Shown here piece by piece: positions 26,158 through 34,619 of a stretch of 48,709 nucleotides of DNA. Every line of letters starts with the position of its first letter. Position 1 is the stretch's first letter. The stretch is taken from the NCBI GenBank assembly GCA_031292015.1, contig JARLHY010000104.1, forward strand, positions 1-48,709, read 5' to 3'. The position numbers were made by a program, and so were the translations under genes. This stretch comes from Negativicutes bacterium (GTDB taxonomy: Bacteria > Bacillota_C > Negativicutes > Sporomusales_B > JARLHX01). The notes beneath the pieces were generated by a model that was not told where the DNA came from, ran no database searches, and was given only the letters and a program-made list of their open reading frames with translations.

Positions 26158-26937
26158 TTATCCTTTCTCTTTATGAATAACCCGCCCGGTAGCCTGATGG
26201 GTGGGGGTGACAGTAACTTCACAAATCTGAACATGGGCCGGCGCGCTTGCCGCGTACACAACGATATCGGCGATGTCGCCCGGTGCAAGCGGCGTGATGC
26301 CGGTATATACGCCGTCAGCCTTTTGCTGGTCGCCGTGAAACCTGACTGCACTGAAATTGGTGTGCACCATACCTGGCTGAATATTGGTTACCCTTATCGG
26401 GGTATCCACCACATCCATTCTGAGACCGTCGCTGATAAATCTTACGGCCGCTTTGGTCGCGCAATACACCGCCCCGCCAGGATAGGCATGAATCCCGGCA
26501 GCGGACCCAATATTGACAACATGCCCATTCAATTGGTATTTGAGCATATTGGGAACAATCTTTCTGGTCAGATACAGTAACCCTTTAATGTTTGTATCGA
26601 TCATGGCATCCCAATCAGCCAATTGACCTTCATGCAGTTTCTCCAAGCCCAGAGCCAGACCTGCGTTATTAATCAGAATGTCGATTTTTTGCCAGCCCTC
26701 AGGCAAAGAATCAATTACTTCATTTACCGCCAGCTTATCTTGCACATCCAGTTCCAGCGCCAGAACATCGGTTTGATGCTTAGCCTTAAGCTCATTGGCT
26801 AACAGGCTGACTTTTTCACGATTTCTTGCACACAAAATCAGCTTCGCTCCCGCTTGGGCAAAGGCCTCGGCACAGGATTTGCCGATTCCGCTGCTTGCCC
26901 CGCTGATAAATACGATCTTGTCCTTTAATACTTGCAC
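26158..26937 (-). CDS. short-chain dehydrogenase/reductase (SDR)
   Basis: 259 residues, classical SDR. The cofactor loop is SGASSGIG, followed by NNAG, the catalytic Ser in NIGSAAG, YCATK (catalytic Tyr and Lys), and a PGMVHT segment after it. An Arg after the second strand (CARNREK) suggests NADP preference. It resembles YdfG-type enzymes that oxidise 3-hydroxy acids or serine. GTG at 26937 has GGGAGG 8 bases before it; an ATG at 26973 has no ribosome site. In this run it could oxidise or reduce a hydroxyacid from the imported substrate. Confidence 0.92.
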   Translation of the reverse strand: MQVLKDKIVFISGASSGIGKSCAEAFAQAGAKLILCARNREKVSLLANELKAKHQTDVLALELDVQDKLAVNEVIDSLPEGWQKIDILINNAGLALGLEKLHEGQLADWDAMIDTNIKGLLYLTRKIVPNMLKYQLNGHVVNIGSAAGIHAYPGGAVYCATKAAVRFISDGLRMDVVDTPIRVTNIQPGMVHTNFSAVRFHGDQQKADGVYTGITPLAPGDIADIVVYAASAPAHVQICEVTVTPTHQATGRVIHKEKG

Positions 26938-27035
26938 AGAATATACCTCCCTGAATATTTTTGGTGAAAACACAGCATCACCAAATTACATTGCCTGTAA
27001 TGTCTGCATTTCAACGAAGACCCCGGAATGACCTG

Positions 27036-28436
27036 CTACCACAAGCCCAGCCATTTCCAATACGGGAGACCTATGGTCATGTAGACGACCGCACACAAAA
27101 CCGTCACTGCAGTGCCAACCATCCACCAGGTTTTTTGGTCCACATAGCCGGTACCAAACAGCACCGGGGCTGCTGCATTGCCGTAATGAGTCAAGAGAGC
27201 GCTATACGCCGCCGAGGCACCCATCATGTACGTCAAAGCCAAGAGAGGCACGTTGGCGACCATTCCCAGCGAGAATAACACCGGAATAAAACTGGTGACA
27301 TATGCCGCCGCCGACGCGAAAAAATAGCGGGCAACAATGCTTAGAACAAGCAGCCCGAATAGTACAACATAATCATTATAGCCAACGAAGCTTATATGAT
27401 GAGCCAAGTAATCGCTGCACCAGGAAAAAAACTTTGCTTTGGCCAAGCCATCCGCCAAGCTGATGATGCCGGCATACCAGATAAATGTGGTCCAGGCCCC
27501 TTTCGCATTAAGCAAGTTTTCCCAGGAAATCACGCCGGTAACAAGACAGGAAGTGATAAAACAAATAGCCACCGCCGTGGGATCAATCTTGGTAATAGAG
27601 CCTGTGGCCCAGCTGACAAGCGCCAGTATGAACAACGCCATCAAAATCTTTTCGCGCCTGGTGGTAGGGCCGATTTTAGCCAACCCCTTTTGTGAAATCT
27701 CATTATTTTCGATATGTTTTAATTCCGGAGGAAATATTTTATAGACAAGATACGGAACCACCAACAGGATGATTAGCCCCGGCACAATGTTGGCCTGAGC
27801 CCAGGAGAGCCAAGTAACGTCCACTTTCAAGATACTTTTGGCAAAGGTCGCCACTAACGGATTGACGGCCTGGGCCGTCAAAAAAATCGCAGAGGTCGTT
27901 AAGCTGATTTGATAGAGAAGTACGGTGAGATATCCCCCAATTCGCCGTGCGGAAGGACCGGGCGTGGAATCCAACGTTACCGCCAAGCTGCGAAAAATCG
28001 GATAAACTACGCCGCCGGTCCGCGCGGTATTGGAGGGTATTGCCGGACTGATAACCAAATCTGTCAAAGCTGCGACATAGCCCAGCCCCAAAGTCGTTTT
28101 CCCGATTTTCCCGATTAAGATATAGGCGATTCGCAGCCCCAGCCCGGTTTCGATAAACGCCTGCCCCAGCATAAACGCTGTAAAGACCAGCCAGGCTGTT
28201 CCATTGGAGAATCCAGATAACATGACGGCTAGGTTATTGAAACAAATACTTGATACACTGATAACCACCAGCAATACAATCGGCTCGGACACCGGCCGCA
28301 ACACCAGGCCAAGTATGGCCGCAATGTACATGGCAAATAATTGCCACGCAGGCAGCGACAGCCCAGCGGGCGCAGGCAGCAACAAGATGATCGCAGGCAC
28401 CAAAACCGGCACTAGAAATCTGACATACTTCATCAT
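27036..28436 (-). CDS. DASS family dicarboxylate:sodium symporter/antiporter, copy 2
   Basis: 466 residues, about 12 helices, with the same motifs as copy 1: VISPAIPSNTARTGGVVYP and RYFFASAAAYVTSFIPV. The ends also agree (GLPYWKWLGLW here, GLAWWKVLGLW in copy 1). ATG at 28436 follows a G-rich ribosome site; the in-frame ATG at 28481 has none. The two copies flank the SDR and regulator genes, which suggests a tandem duplication followed by insertion, or recruitment for two related acids. A 228-base gap to the CoA-transferase holds only a short G/C hairpin near 28494-28511 and no gene. Confidence 0.92.
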   Translation of the reverse strand: MMKYVRFLVPVLVPAIILLLPAPAGLSLPAWQLFAMYIAAILGLVLRPVSEPIVLLVVISVSSICFNNLAVMLSGFSNGTAWLVFTAFMLGQAFIETGLGLRIAYILIGKIGKTTLGLGYVAALTDLVISPAIPSNTARTGGVVYPIFRSLAVTLDSTPGPSARRIGGYLTVLLYQISLTTSAIFLTAQAVNPLVATFAKSILKVDVTWLSWAQANIVPGLIILLVVPYLVYKIFPPELKHIENNEISQKGLAKIGPTTRREKILMALFILALVSWATGSITKIDPTAVAICFITSCLVTGVISWENLLNAKGAWTTFIWYAGIISLADGLAKAKFFSWCSDYLAHHISFVGYNDYVVLFGLLVLSIVARYFFASAAAYVTSFIPVLFSLGMVANVPLLALTYMMGASAAYSALLTHYGNAAAPVLFGTGYVDQKTWWMVGTAVTVLCAVVYMTIGLPYWKWLGLW

Positions 28437-28664
28437 TATAAGTCCCCCCCTTAAAGCAAATTTACATCCTTGGGCTTTCATCTTCTAAACAGATAGGGGG
28501 CGTTTTCCCCTCTGCACAGATTGCTGCTTTTTGCGAGGTATTTTCGGACCAGAATGAAATCAAATTTGTCCCACCGGGAAGAAATCCTTTACCAACGATG
28601 GCATCGTAGGGGATATTCAGCTCACTTCTCTTCCTGTTTTTGCTACCGCGTCTTTAAGAGAGGC

Positions 28665-29852
28665 TTATTTGACCACACCTCCTTTTTTCAGGGCTTCGAT
28701 CTCTTCACCCGCGAAAGCGATGCTGCTGAGAATTTCCTCCGAATGCTGCCCCAGGACGGGTGCGGGGGTTTCGACGGTGCATTTTGTCCGGGAGTATTTT
28801 ATCGGGATGCCGGGATACTTTACCTTCCCGAGTTTCTTATGGCCATCGACTTCCACGATCATTTCCCGCGACAAGACATGCGGGTCGCTAACCAGACCGG
28901 CAATATTGTTGAGCGGACCGCAGGCCACGTTGGCCTTAGAGAAAATGTCGATCCACTCCTGGGTGGTCTTCTCCAGCAACACAGGCTCAATAATCGCCTT
29001 CAGCGCCTTTTCGTTGTCACTGCGCGTCGCGTTCGTCGCAAACCGACCGTCCTCAAGCAGGTAATCGAGCCCGGTAGCCTTGCAAAAACTCTCCCACATC
29101 GAGTTTTTCTGAACCGCCACAATAACATGTCCGTCTTTCGATTTGAACATATCGAACGGGGTAGCTGTCGCATGACGGTTGCCGACAGGCTGGGGTACTT
29201 TGCCTGTACCGAAATAGCGGGCAATTTGTCCTTCTACCAACGCCACCTGGCAGTCGAGCATGCTGATGTCGAGGAATTGGCCTTCCCCGCCCTGTTCCAC
29301 GACCCGCAACGCTCCCAGGATGCCAATGGTGGCAAACAAGCCGGCGGTTATATCACCGATCGAGGTTCCGACCCGCGTGGGCGAGCCTCCGGCCTGACCG
29401 GTAACGCTCATGATACCGCCCATCGCCTGGATCACCGTGTCGTACGCCGGACGGCTGCGGTACGGTCCGGTCTGTCCGAAACCGGAGATCGCGCAGTAAA
29501 TCAGCTTAGGCTCCCGCTGTTTTAAAAGCTCATAGCCAAGCCCCAGTTTTTCCATGGTGCCGGGCTTGAAGTTTTCAACCAATATGTCGGCTTTCGCCAG
29601 CAGACGATAAAAAATCTCTTTGCCTTCTTCGGTTTTCAAGTTTACCACAATACTCTTCTTGCCACGGTTAAGACTGACGTAATACATGCTTTCCCCGTTC
29701 ACAAACGGAGGATTGCCTCTGGAGTCGTCGCCTTCCGGATACGGTTCCAGTTTGATCACTGCGGCGCCGAGATCGGCAAGCAGCATGGTGGAAAACGGTC
29801 CGGAAAGAATTCTCGTCAGATCAAGTACTCGTACACCGTCTAATGGCTTCAT
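28665..29852 (-). CDS. CaiB/BaiF family CoA-transferase, copy B
   Basis: 395 residues, family III CoA-transferase, with GVRVLDLTRILSGP, LGAAVIKLEPY, DILVENFKPGTMEKLGL, SGFGQTGPY and the catalytic aspartate D138 (YDTVIQAM). ATG at 29852 is preferred, 6 bases after GGAGGG; the ATG at 29858 lies directly on it. It follows the carboxyltransferase by 23 bases, the reverse of the order in region 1. It should load CoA onto the acid imported by the DASS carriers. No acyl-CoA synthetase is present, so activation would cost no ATP. Confidence 0.93.
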   Translation of the reverse strand: MKPLDGVRVLDLTRILSGPFSTMLLADLGAAVIKLEPYPEGDDSRGNPPFVNGESMYYVSLNRGKKSIVVNLKTEEGKEIFYRLLAKADILVENFKPGTMEKLGLGYELLKQREPKLIYCAISGFGQTGPYRSRPAYDTVIQAMGGIMSVTGQAGGSPTRVGTSIGDITAGLFATIGILGALRVVEQGGEGQFLDISMLDCQVALVEGQIARYFGTGKVPQPVGNRHATATPFDMFKSKDGHVIVAVQKNSMWESFCKATGLDYLLEDGRFATNATRSDNEKALKAIIEPVLLEKTTQEWIDIFSKANVACGPLNNIAGLVSDPHVLSREMIVEVDGHKKLGKVKYPGIPIKYSRTKCTVETPAPVLGQHSEEILSSIAFAGEEIEALKKGGVVK

Positions 29853-29875
29853 TTTCATCCCTCCAAAATCTCTGC

Positions 29876-31429
29876 CTATAAAGGCAAATTGCAGTGTTTT
29901 CTGTAGGGCCGGACGACTTCTTTATTTCTGGTCGCCTCCAAGGCCCGGACAATCTCAAGCCGCGAATCCCGCGGGTCAATCACGCGGTCGACATAGCCGC
30001 GTTTTGCCGCGGCATAAGGGTTGGAAAAGTTGGCGTGGTATTCCGCGATTTTTTCTTTTCGGGTCTCTTCTGGGTTAGGCGAGGCCTCGATTTCTTTTTT
30101 GAAAATCACCCTGGCCGCACCCTCCGCCCCCATGACGGCGATCTCCCCGGTGGGCCATATCAGCACCTGATCTGCTCTGAGCTCCTTGGAACACATGGCA
30201 TTTTGCGCTCCCCCGTAAGCCTTGCGTATCACCATGGTGATTTTCGGAACAGTCGCTTCCGAATAGGCATAAAGCATTTTGGCGCCATGACGGATGATGC
30301 CGCCGGTTTCCTGGTTGATACCCGGCAAAAAGCCCGGCACATCCACAAGAGTCACAAGCGGGATATTAAAGGCGTCACAACAGCGGATAAACCGTGCCGC
30401 CTTATCTGCTGCGTTGATATCGATGCAGCCTGCCAAATTCCTCGGCTGACTGGCGACGATCCCCACCGAATGGCCGTCGAACCGGGCAAAGCCGATGATG
30501 ATGTTGGTGGCGAACAGCGGCTGAACCTCAAGGAATGACTCCTGGTCAACGATTTCGGCAATAACCTGTTTCATGTCATAGCCCATGTTTTTATCGACAG
30601 GAACGATATCCAGCAGGCTGTCCACCAGCCGGTCCGGCCGGTCGTCCCCGGCGCTGTGCGGCGCCTTCTCCCGCGCGTTTTGCGGAAGATAGCCGAGAAG
30701 AGCTTTAATCAGTTCAAAACAGTCATCCTCGGAATTGGCCATAAAATGGGCCACGCCGCTTTTTTCGCTTTGGGTCCGGGCTCCGCCCAGCTCCTCCACC
30801 GTAACCTCTTCACTGAGCGCGGACTTAATGACACCAGGGCCGGTCACAAACATATGGCTGATCTTGTCGACCATGATGATGAAATCGGTCAGCGCCGGAG
30901 AATAAACCGCGCCGCCGGCGCACGGGCCGATGATGGCCGAAATCTGCGGCACGGCGCCGGACATTACGGAATTCCTGTAAAAGATCTCCCCATAGCCGTG
31001 CTTGGCATCGACCCCTTCCTGAATTCGCCCGCCGCCGGAATCATGAAGCCCAATCACCGGTGCTCCGTTCTCAACAGCCAGATCGAGAACCTTACAAATC
31101 TTTTTTGCGTGCATTTCACCCAGCGATCCGCCAAATACGGTGAAATCGTCGGCATAAAGGAAAACCTGCCGGCCGTTGATCTTGCCATAGCCTGTAACCA
31201 CTCCGTCGCCTGGTCCCTCTGCCTTGTCATAACCGAAAAGAGTGCAGCGGTGTTCGACAAACTTATCAATCTCGACGAAAGTTCCCGGGTCGAACAATTT
31301 GTCGATACGCTCCCGGACATATAACTTACCTTGTTTATGCTGCCTGTCGATCTTCTGCTGCCCACCTCCCAAATCAAACTTTTGGTTGCGCAACCGGAAC
31401 TCTCCCACAATTTCGCGAATGTTGGCCAA
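29876..31429 (-). CDS. acyl-CoA carboxyltransferase subunit (MmdA/PccB-type), copy B
   Basis: 517 residues. It has the same domains as the copy at 9085-10623: KLYVRERIDKLFD, GGSLGEMHAKKICK, LHDSGGGRIQEGV, GPCAGGAVYSPALTDF and DVPGFLPGINQETGGIIRHGAK. The usual GN(I/M)PL end is CNLPL here. TTG at 31429 is chosen because GGAGGGG lies 6 bases before it and because the sigma-54 promoter at 31478-31493 occupies the upstream in-frame extension. As in region 1, no biotinyl or membrane partner is encoded nearby. It is the first gene of the region-3 run. Confidence 0.93.
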   Translation of the reverse strand: MANIREIVGEFRLRNQKFDLGGGQQKIDRQHKQGKLYVRERIDKLFDPGTFVEIDKFVEHRCTLFGYDKAEGPGDGVVTGYGKINGRQVFLYADDFTVFGGSLGEMHAKKICKVLDLAVENGAPVIGLHDSGGGRIQEGVDAKHGYGEIFYRNSVMSGAVPQISAIIGPCAGGAVYSPALTDFIIMVDKISHMFVTGPGVIKSALSEEVTVEELGGARTQSEKSGVAHFMANSEDDCFELIKALLGYLPQNAREKAPHSAGDDRPDRLVDSLLDIVPVDKNMGYDMKQVIAEIVDQESFLEVQPLFATNIIIGFARFDGHSVGIVASQPRNLAGCIDINAADKAARFIRCCDAFNIPLVTLVDVPGFLPGINQETGGIIRHGAKMLYAYSEATVPKITMVIRKAYGGAQNAMCSKELRADQVLIWPTGEIAVMGAEGAARVIFKKEIEASPNPEETRKEKIAEYHANFSNPYAAAKRGYVDRVIDPRDSRLEIVRALEATRNKEVVRPYRKHCNLPL

Positions 31430-31477
31430 TAGGCTCCCCTCCAGACTGAACCAAATAAAGTATATTCCCCTTACCAG

Positions 31478-31493
31478 AGCAAAACGCGTGCCA
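31478..31493 (-). promoter_or_regulatory. sigma-54 (-24/-12) promoter
   Basis: On the minus strand TGGCACG (31493-31487), four bases, then TTGCT (31482-31478) match the RpoN consensus at every fixed position, with GG and GC 10 bases apart. Transcription would start near 31467, about 38 bases before the TTG start of the carboxyltransferase. The activator is very probably the AAA+ protein at 23873-25942. Confidence 0.88.
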
Positions 31494-31725
31494 AGAAGAT
31501 TGCTCGCCCTATCAATGGACTCAACTTTGTCATACTGCGATTCCAAGGATTAGCGAATTCAGGTTATTGGTATATTGTTATAATCCAAACCACCCAAATA
31601 GCATCACAAATCGAACTGATTCTTCTTCCATTAAAATGATGCCCCGAAGGGTTGCGGGACAACCGGAAGAAGCAGCAGCCGGTCCTTTTCCATTCACCGC
31701 CTGCGGTTTTTCACCAGGAAAAAAG

Positions 31726-31758
31726 ACCCCCAAATACGCTTGCCGCGTTTTTGGGGGT
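31726..31758 (-). terminator. orphan intrinsic terminator
   Basis: ACCCCCAAA pairs with TTTGGGGGT and, after one mismatch, ACGC pairs with GCGT around a 5-base loop. On the minus strand TCTTTTTT follows. No intact minus-strand gene ends here, so the gene it served may be decayed. Confidence 0.75.
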
Positions 31759-31887
31759 TTCAAGTAATTTTCACACTTCAAGATAGAGACTAGCCGATCT
31801 TCCATGGCCTTTTACGCTGCAGCACATACCTGTTTATAAAGGTCGTCAATCATCTCGCAGCCCTTCTTAAGGAAGGCCAGGCCGGGT

Positions 31888-31945
31888 CGCCAATTGGTAC
31901 ACAATTGGCGCACAAGGGCGATGCAACATAAATTTATTATGTTGC
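31888..31945. repeat. two adjacent 9-bp inverted repeats upstream of the lysozyme gene
   Basis: CGCCAATTG-5-CAATTGGCG (31888-31910) and GCAACATAA-5-TTATGTTGC (31923-31945) are both perfect, both with 5-base loops, 12 bases apart. A loose promoter (TTGGCG at 31905, CATAAA at 31927) lies across them, so they may be two different operators for the gene at 32011. Confidence 0.5.
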
Positions 31946-32010
31946 CTTGGGAGCCACCACAGTCAACCAGGGCAAAAGAACCATATGATAGATAAAGGAG
32001 GGATTGAAAA

Positions 32011-32592
32011 GTGAAGGGTATTGACGTCTCAGTCCACAACGGCACAGTTGATTGGCAGGTTGTCAAGGAGGCGGGCTATGAATTTGCCATTATCCGGCTT
32101 GGCTATGGCAATAGGCATCTTGACGGAAGTTTTACCGACAACGCGAATGGTGCTCTGGCGGCCGGGCTAAGAATCGGCGTATATTACTACAGCTACGCGC
32201 TTGATGTGGAAGCCGCCACGGCAGAAGCACAATTTGTGCATGAAGTTTTGCAGGACCAAGGTATAAATCCCGAACTGGGAATATGGTTTGATATGGAGGA
32301 CGCCGACGGGTATAAAGAGCGCCAAGGGATGCCGGACAATCAAACTATCACCGACATGTGCTCTTCTTTTATTTGCGAACTAAATAAAGCCGGCTATTCA
32401 CATGTCGGGATTTATGCTTCCTATTCGTGGCTGACGGACATCATCGACACGAAACAGTTAGCTGAATATGTACCGTATTGGAATGCGCAATGGGGTGATT
32501 CCAACGACTTTTCGTCCGCTAAAATGTGGCAGTTCACGGATTCCCTGGACATCAACGGACAAGTCTTTGACGGGAACGAGTATTTTGAATAG
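32011..32592 (+). CDS. GH25 family lysozyme (muramidase)
   Basis: 193 residues, a single GH25 barrel. GIDVSVHNG carries the N-terminal Asp D5, and IWFDMEDADG the acidic pair D94 and E96, the expected catalytic centre; YWNAQWGD and KMWQFTD are late family blocks. There is no signal peptide, wall-binding repeat or lipobox, so the enzyme resembles a phage endolysin or a mother-cell lysis enzyme. GTG at 32011 follows GGAGGG by 8 bases. It is followed after 96 bases by a papain-like peptidase gene on the same strand. Confidence 0.92.
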   Translation: MKGIDVSVHNGTVDWQVVKEAGYEFAIIRLGYGNRHLDGSFTDNANGALAAGLRIGVYYYSYALDVEAATAEAQFVHEVLQDQGINPELGIWFDMEDADGYKERQGMPDNQTITDMCSSFICELNKAGYSHVGIYASYSWLTDIIDTKQLAEYVPYWNAQWGDSNDFSSAKMWQFTDSLDINGQVFDGNEYFE

Positions 32593-32688
32593 CCACAACG
32601 GTCGGTTACTGTCGGGATAGATAAGAGTCGAAGCGTCACAGCCCCGTTTTAAGGCAAATATGTGATTGTATAAAAAAGGAGTAGAATG

Positions 32689-33438
32689 ATGAACAGAAAA
32701 TACGGGATGATCCCGAGTCCAAAGCTGCTTTCGTATAAATTGTACTCTGCGACTCACTATCACACCGAAGACCAATTGCCGGACAAAGTCGACCTGCGCA
32801 CCCTGTGCAGTCCAGTGGTCGATCAGGGCCAGCAGGGGAGCTGCACAGCCAATGCTATCGTATCCGGCCTGCGTGAATATTTGGAAATCAAGAGCGGCAT
32901 AGCGCTGGTGCGGCTATCTCGCGCCTTTTTGTATTATGAGGAACGAGAGAAAGAAGGCACCGTTGATCAGGATGCCGGCGCCATGCCTGTTGATGGAATG
33001 GCTACGCTCAAAGACATTGGAGTTTGTCCCGAATCAGACATGCCGTACTCGGACACTGATTTTACCACTGCGCCGACAAGTCAGGATATTCTCGATGCGA
33101 CTCCGTATAAAATCGCCGAATACCGCGCTGTGTCTTCCCTTGCGCTTATGAAAGCCGCATTAGCAGAAGGAAACCCGGTTGTCCTGGGCTTCCTGGTTTA
33201 CTCATCCTTCGAAAGCGATGAGGTGGCGAAAACTGGTATTATCCCTATCCCGCACATTAACAAAGAAGAATTGTTAGGTGGTCATGCCGTGCTGGCGGTG
33301 GGCTATGACGATACAAAAGGATGGGTGATTGTCCGAAATTCCTGGGGCGAAGACTGGGGCGACAAGGGCTATTGCTATATGCCCTACGGCTATTTCATGC
33401 CAGATTTAGTTTCCGATTACTGGGTCGGAACGTTATAA
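32689..33438 (+). CDS. papain-like (C1 family) cysteine peptidase
   Basis: 249 residues. The catalytic set is complete: oxyanion Gln Q46 and nucleophile C52 in QGQQGSC, H199 in GGHAVLAVGYD and N217 in RNSWGEDWG. The N-terminus is short (about 30 residues before VDLR), with no signal peptide and no inhibitory propeptide, so control must be by another route or the enzyme is active once made. ATG at 32689 is 7 bases after AAGGAG; an adjacent ATG lies at 32686. Paired with the lysozyme it suggests joint breakdown of wall and protein, for example in lysis or sporulation. Confidence 0.92.
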   Translation: MNRKYGMIPSPKLLSYKLYSATHYHTEDQLPDKVDLRTLCSPVVDQGQQGSCTANAIVSGLREYLEIKSGIALVRLSRAFLYYEEREKEGTVDQDAGAMPVDGMATLKDIGVCPESDMPYSDTDFTTAPTSQDILDATPYKIAEYRAVSSLALMKAALAEGNPVVLGFLVYSSFESDEVAKTGIIPIPHINKEELLGGHAVLAVGYDDTKGWVIVRNSWGEDWGDKGYCYMPYGYFMPDLVSDYWVGTL

Positions 33439-33499
33439 TAGCAGTCCCCACGTCAAGGCGGACAGTACGGCAGGTATGGCAACTGTATCTCGGCTGATA

Positions 33500-34267
33500 T
33501 TATAAGCCGTATATTCGCTTCAGGTCGGCGACGACGTCGGGAATGCGGGTGGACAACTGGGGAATGGCGTAGCCGACGTAGATGGGGGAAGTAACGAACC
33601 GGGGCATGACTTTGGCGGTTATCTGACCGCCTATATGGTAGAAGAAGATGTTGTAGCTGTTGCAGTGGCGATTGAAGTGATGAAGGAAGTAGTGGGCGCA
33701 AATCTGCAGGTAGTCGGCCAGGCGATCAAGTTGCCCGAGGTCGGCGAGCCTTACGTTGAGCTCAACAAAGCCGACCAGCGGCTTGTCGGCGATGGCGAGT
33801 TCGACGCCGCCGTCGCGGCTGATGACGATGCCTTCGAGGCTGGACGGGGGGATGTTGGCGGTGTAGTCCAGGTGACGGAGACCGACGATCTGCATATGGG
33901 GGTGACGAATGGTGCCACCCGAGTTGGGGCCGTGGTTTTTGAAGAACAGGACCGAGGCATATTCGCCGGCAGCCATCATATCCAGCCATTTCTCAGTGCC
34001 GAAGCGGATGACCCGGTGGAGGTGGTCCTTGGGATAGAGCGAAAATTCGGATGTGCAGTCCTCGGTTTCGATGAGAACGGTCTGGAAGGTATCCTGGAGC
34101 ACCGGGTATTTGTTGGCAATAAGGAGTATCGGCCCGTCTTCGGCGATGATGCCTTCAAGTTCGCTGCGGCAGCAGAAGGGACATTTCAAGCCGTTATCGA
34201 CAACGGTCACCGGTTTGGTGCCGCCGATCTTGCTGTCAAAAACGAGGTGGATCCGTTTTGCGGTCAT
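33500..34267 (-). CDS. DUF4931 family protein (HIT/GalT-like)
   Basis: 255 residues. CPFC near residue 30 can bind zinc. GGTIRHPHMQIVGL carries the HPHxQ motif of galactose-1-phosphate uridylyltransferase and other HIT-type nucleotidyl transferases or hydrolases. I recognise it as DUF4931, for which no substrate is established. AAGGAG lies 8 bases before the ATG. It has its own promoter (34307-34315), stands alone, and converges with the peptidase gene. Confidence 0.85.
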   Translation of the reverse strand: MTAKRIHLVFDSKIGGTKPVTVVDNGLKCPFCCRSELEGIIAEDGPILLIANKYPVLQDTFQTVLIETEDCTSEFSLYPKDHLHRVIRFGTEKWLDMMAAGEYASVLFFKNHGPNSGGTIRHPHMQIVGLRHLDYTANIPPSSLEGIVISRDGGVELAIADKPLVGFVELNVRLADLGQLDRLADYLQICAHYFLHHFNRHCNSYNIFFYHIGGQITAKVMPRFVTSPIYVGYAIPQLSTRIPDVVADLKRIYGL

Positions 34268-34306
34268 GGCTTAGTCTCCTTGTGGCGAAAGTATCTTGCT
34301 TTTCTT

Positions 34307-34315
34307 ATTATACCA
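34307..34315 (-). promoter_or_regulatory. extended -10 promoter of the DUF4931 gene
   Basis: TGGTATAAT on the minus strand is a full extended -10 element, about 40 bases before the ATG. Only a poor -35 (ATTAAC, 17 bases upstream) is seen. Confidence 0.6.
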
Positions 34316-34361
34316 CTACTGGTTTAACAGTTAATTATGCTTTTACACTCGTCCCAATACA

Positions 34362-34395
34362 AAAGCCAAAGCGATCAATCAGTCGCTTTGGCTTT
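34362..34395 (-). terminator. intrinsic terminator downstream of the CPBP gene
   Basis: AAAGCCAAAGCGA and TCGCTTTGGCTTT form a 13-bp perfect stem with an 8-base loop, T-rich on both exits. It lies 225 bases past the CPBP stop; the sequence between (34396-34619) has no gene I can support. Confidence 0.75.
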
Positions 34396-34619
34396 AATCT
34401 GTTGGCCCGACCCGAGTCTGGTTACTGATTATAATTATTGCAAACACAGTTTATTGTAGATACGGAATATTCTTTTGAACTAGCAAGGCGATATTCGCTG
34501 AGTTCAGAAGAACGGGAAGGATAAAACATATACAACCTGAATAATCGTAAACAATGAAATTTCCCTATTTTACGGAATATATTCTTAAATTGGTCTGGAC
34601 CCATATCGAAATAATGGTA

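Larger units (their letters stand above)
31494..32010. other. 517-base intergenic region between the sigma-54 operon and the lysozyme gene
   Basis: No convincing gene is present. It should hold the upstream activator sites for the sigma-54 regulator (not identified), an isolated terminator (31726-31758) and two short dyads (31888-31945). The codons just right of the terminator on the minus strand (31812-31910) could be the tail of a lost gene. Confidence 0.6.

Noticed and set aside
28441..28470. A GG-N10-GC pattern before the second DASS gene as a sigma-54 promoter
   Set aside because: Only the GG and TTGCT fit; the predicted start would fall on the ribosome-binding site.
31565..31578. A 14-base AT-rich match with 35366-35379
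   Set aside because: An exact repeat of this length is expected by chance in a window of this size, and the flanks do not match.
31578..31805. A 75-codon minus-strand frame in the lysozyme-carboxyltransferase gap
   Set aside because: It runs through the terminator hairpin at 31726-31758 and has no ribosome site or family.
34422..34604. A 60-codon minus-strand frame downstream of the CPBP gene
   Set aside because: There is no ribosome site, no recognisable domain, and it sits between a stop codon and its terminator.
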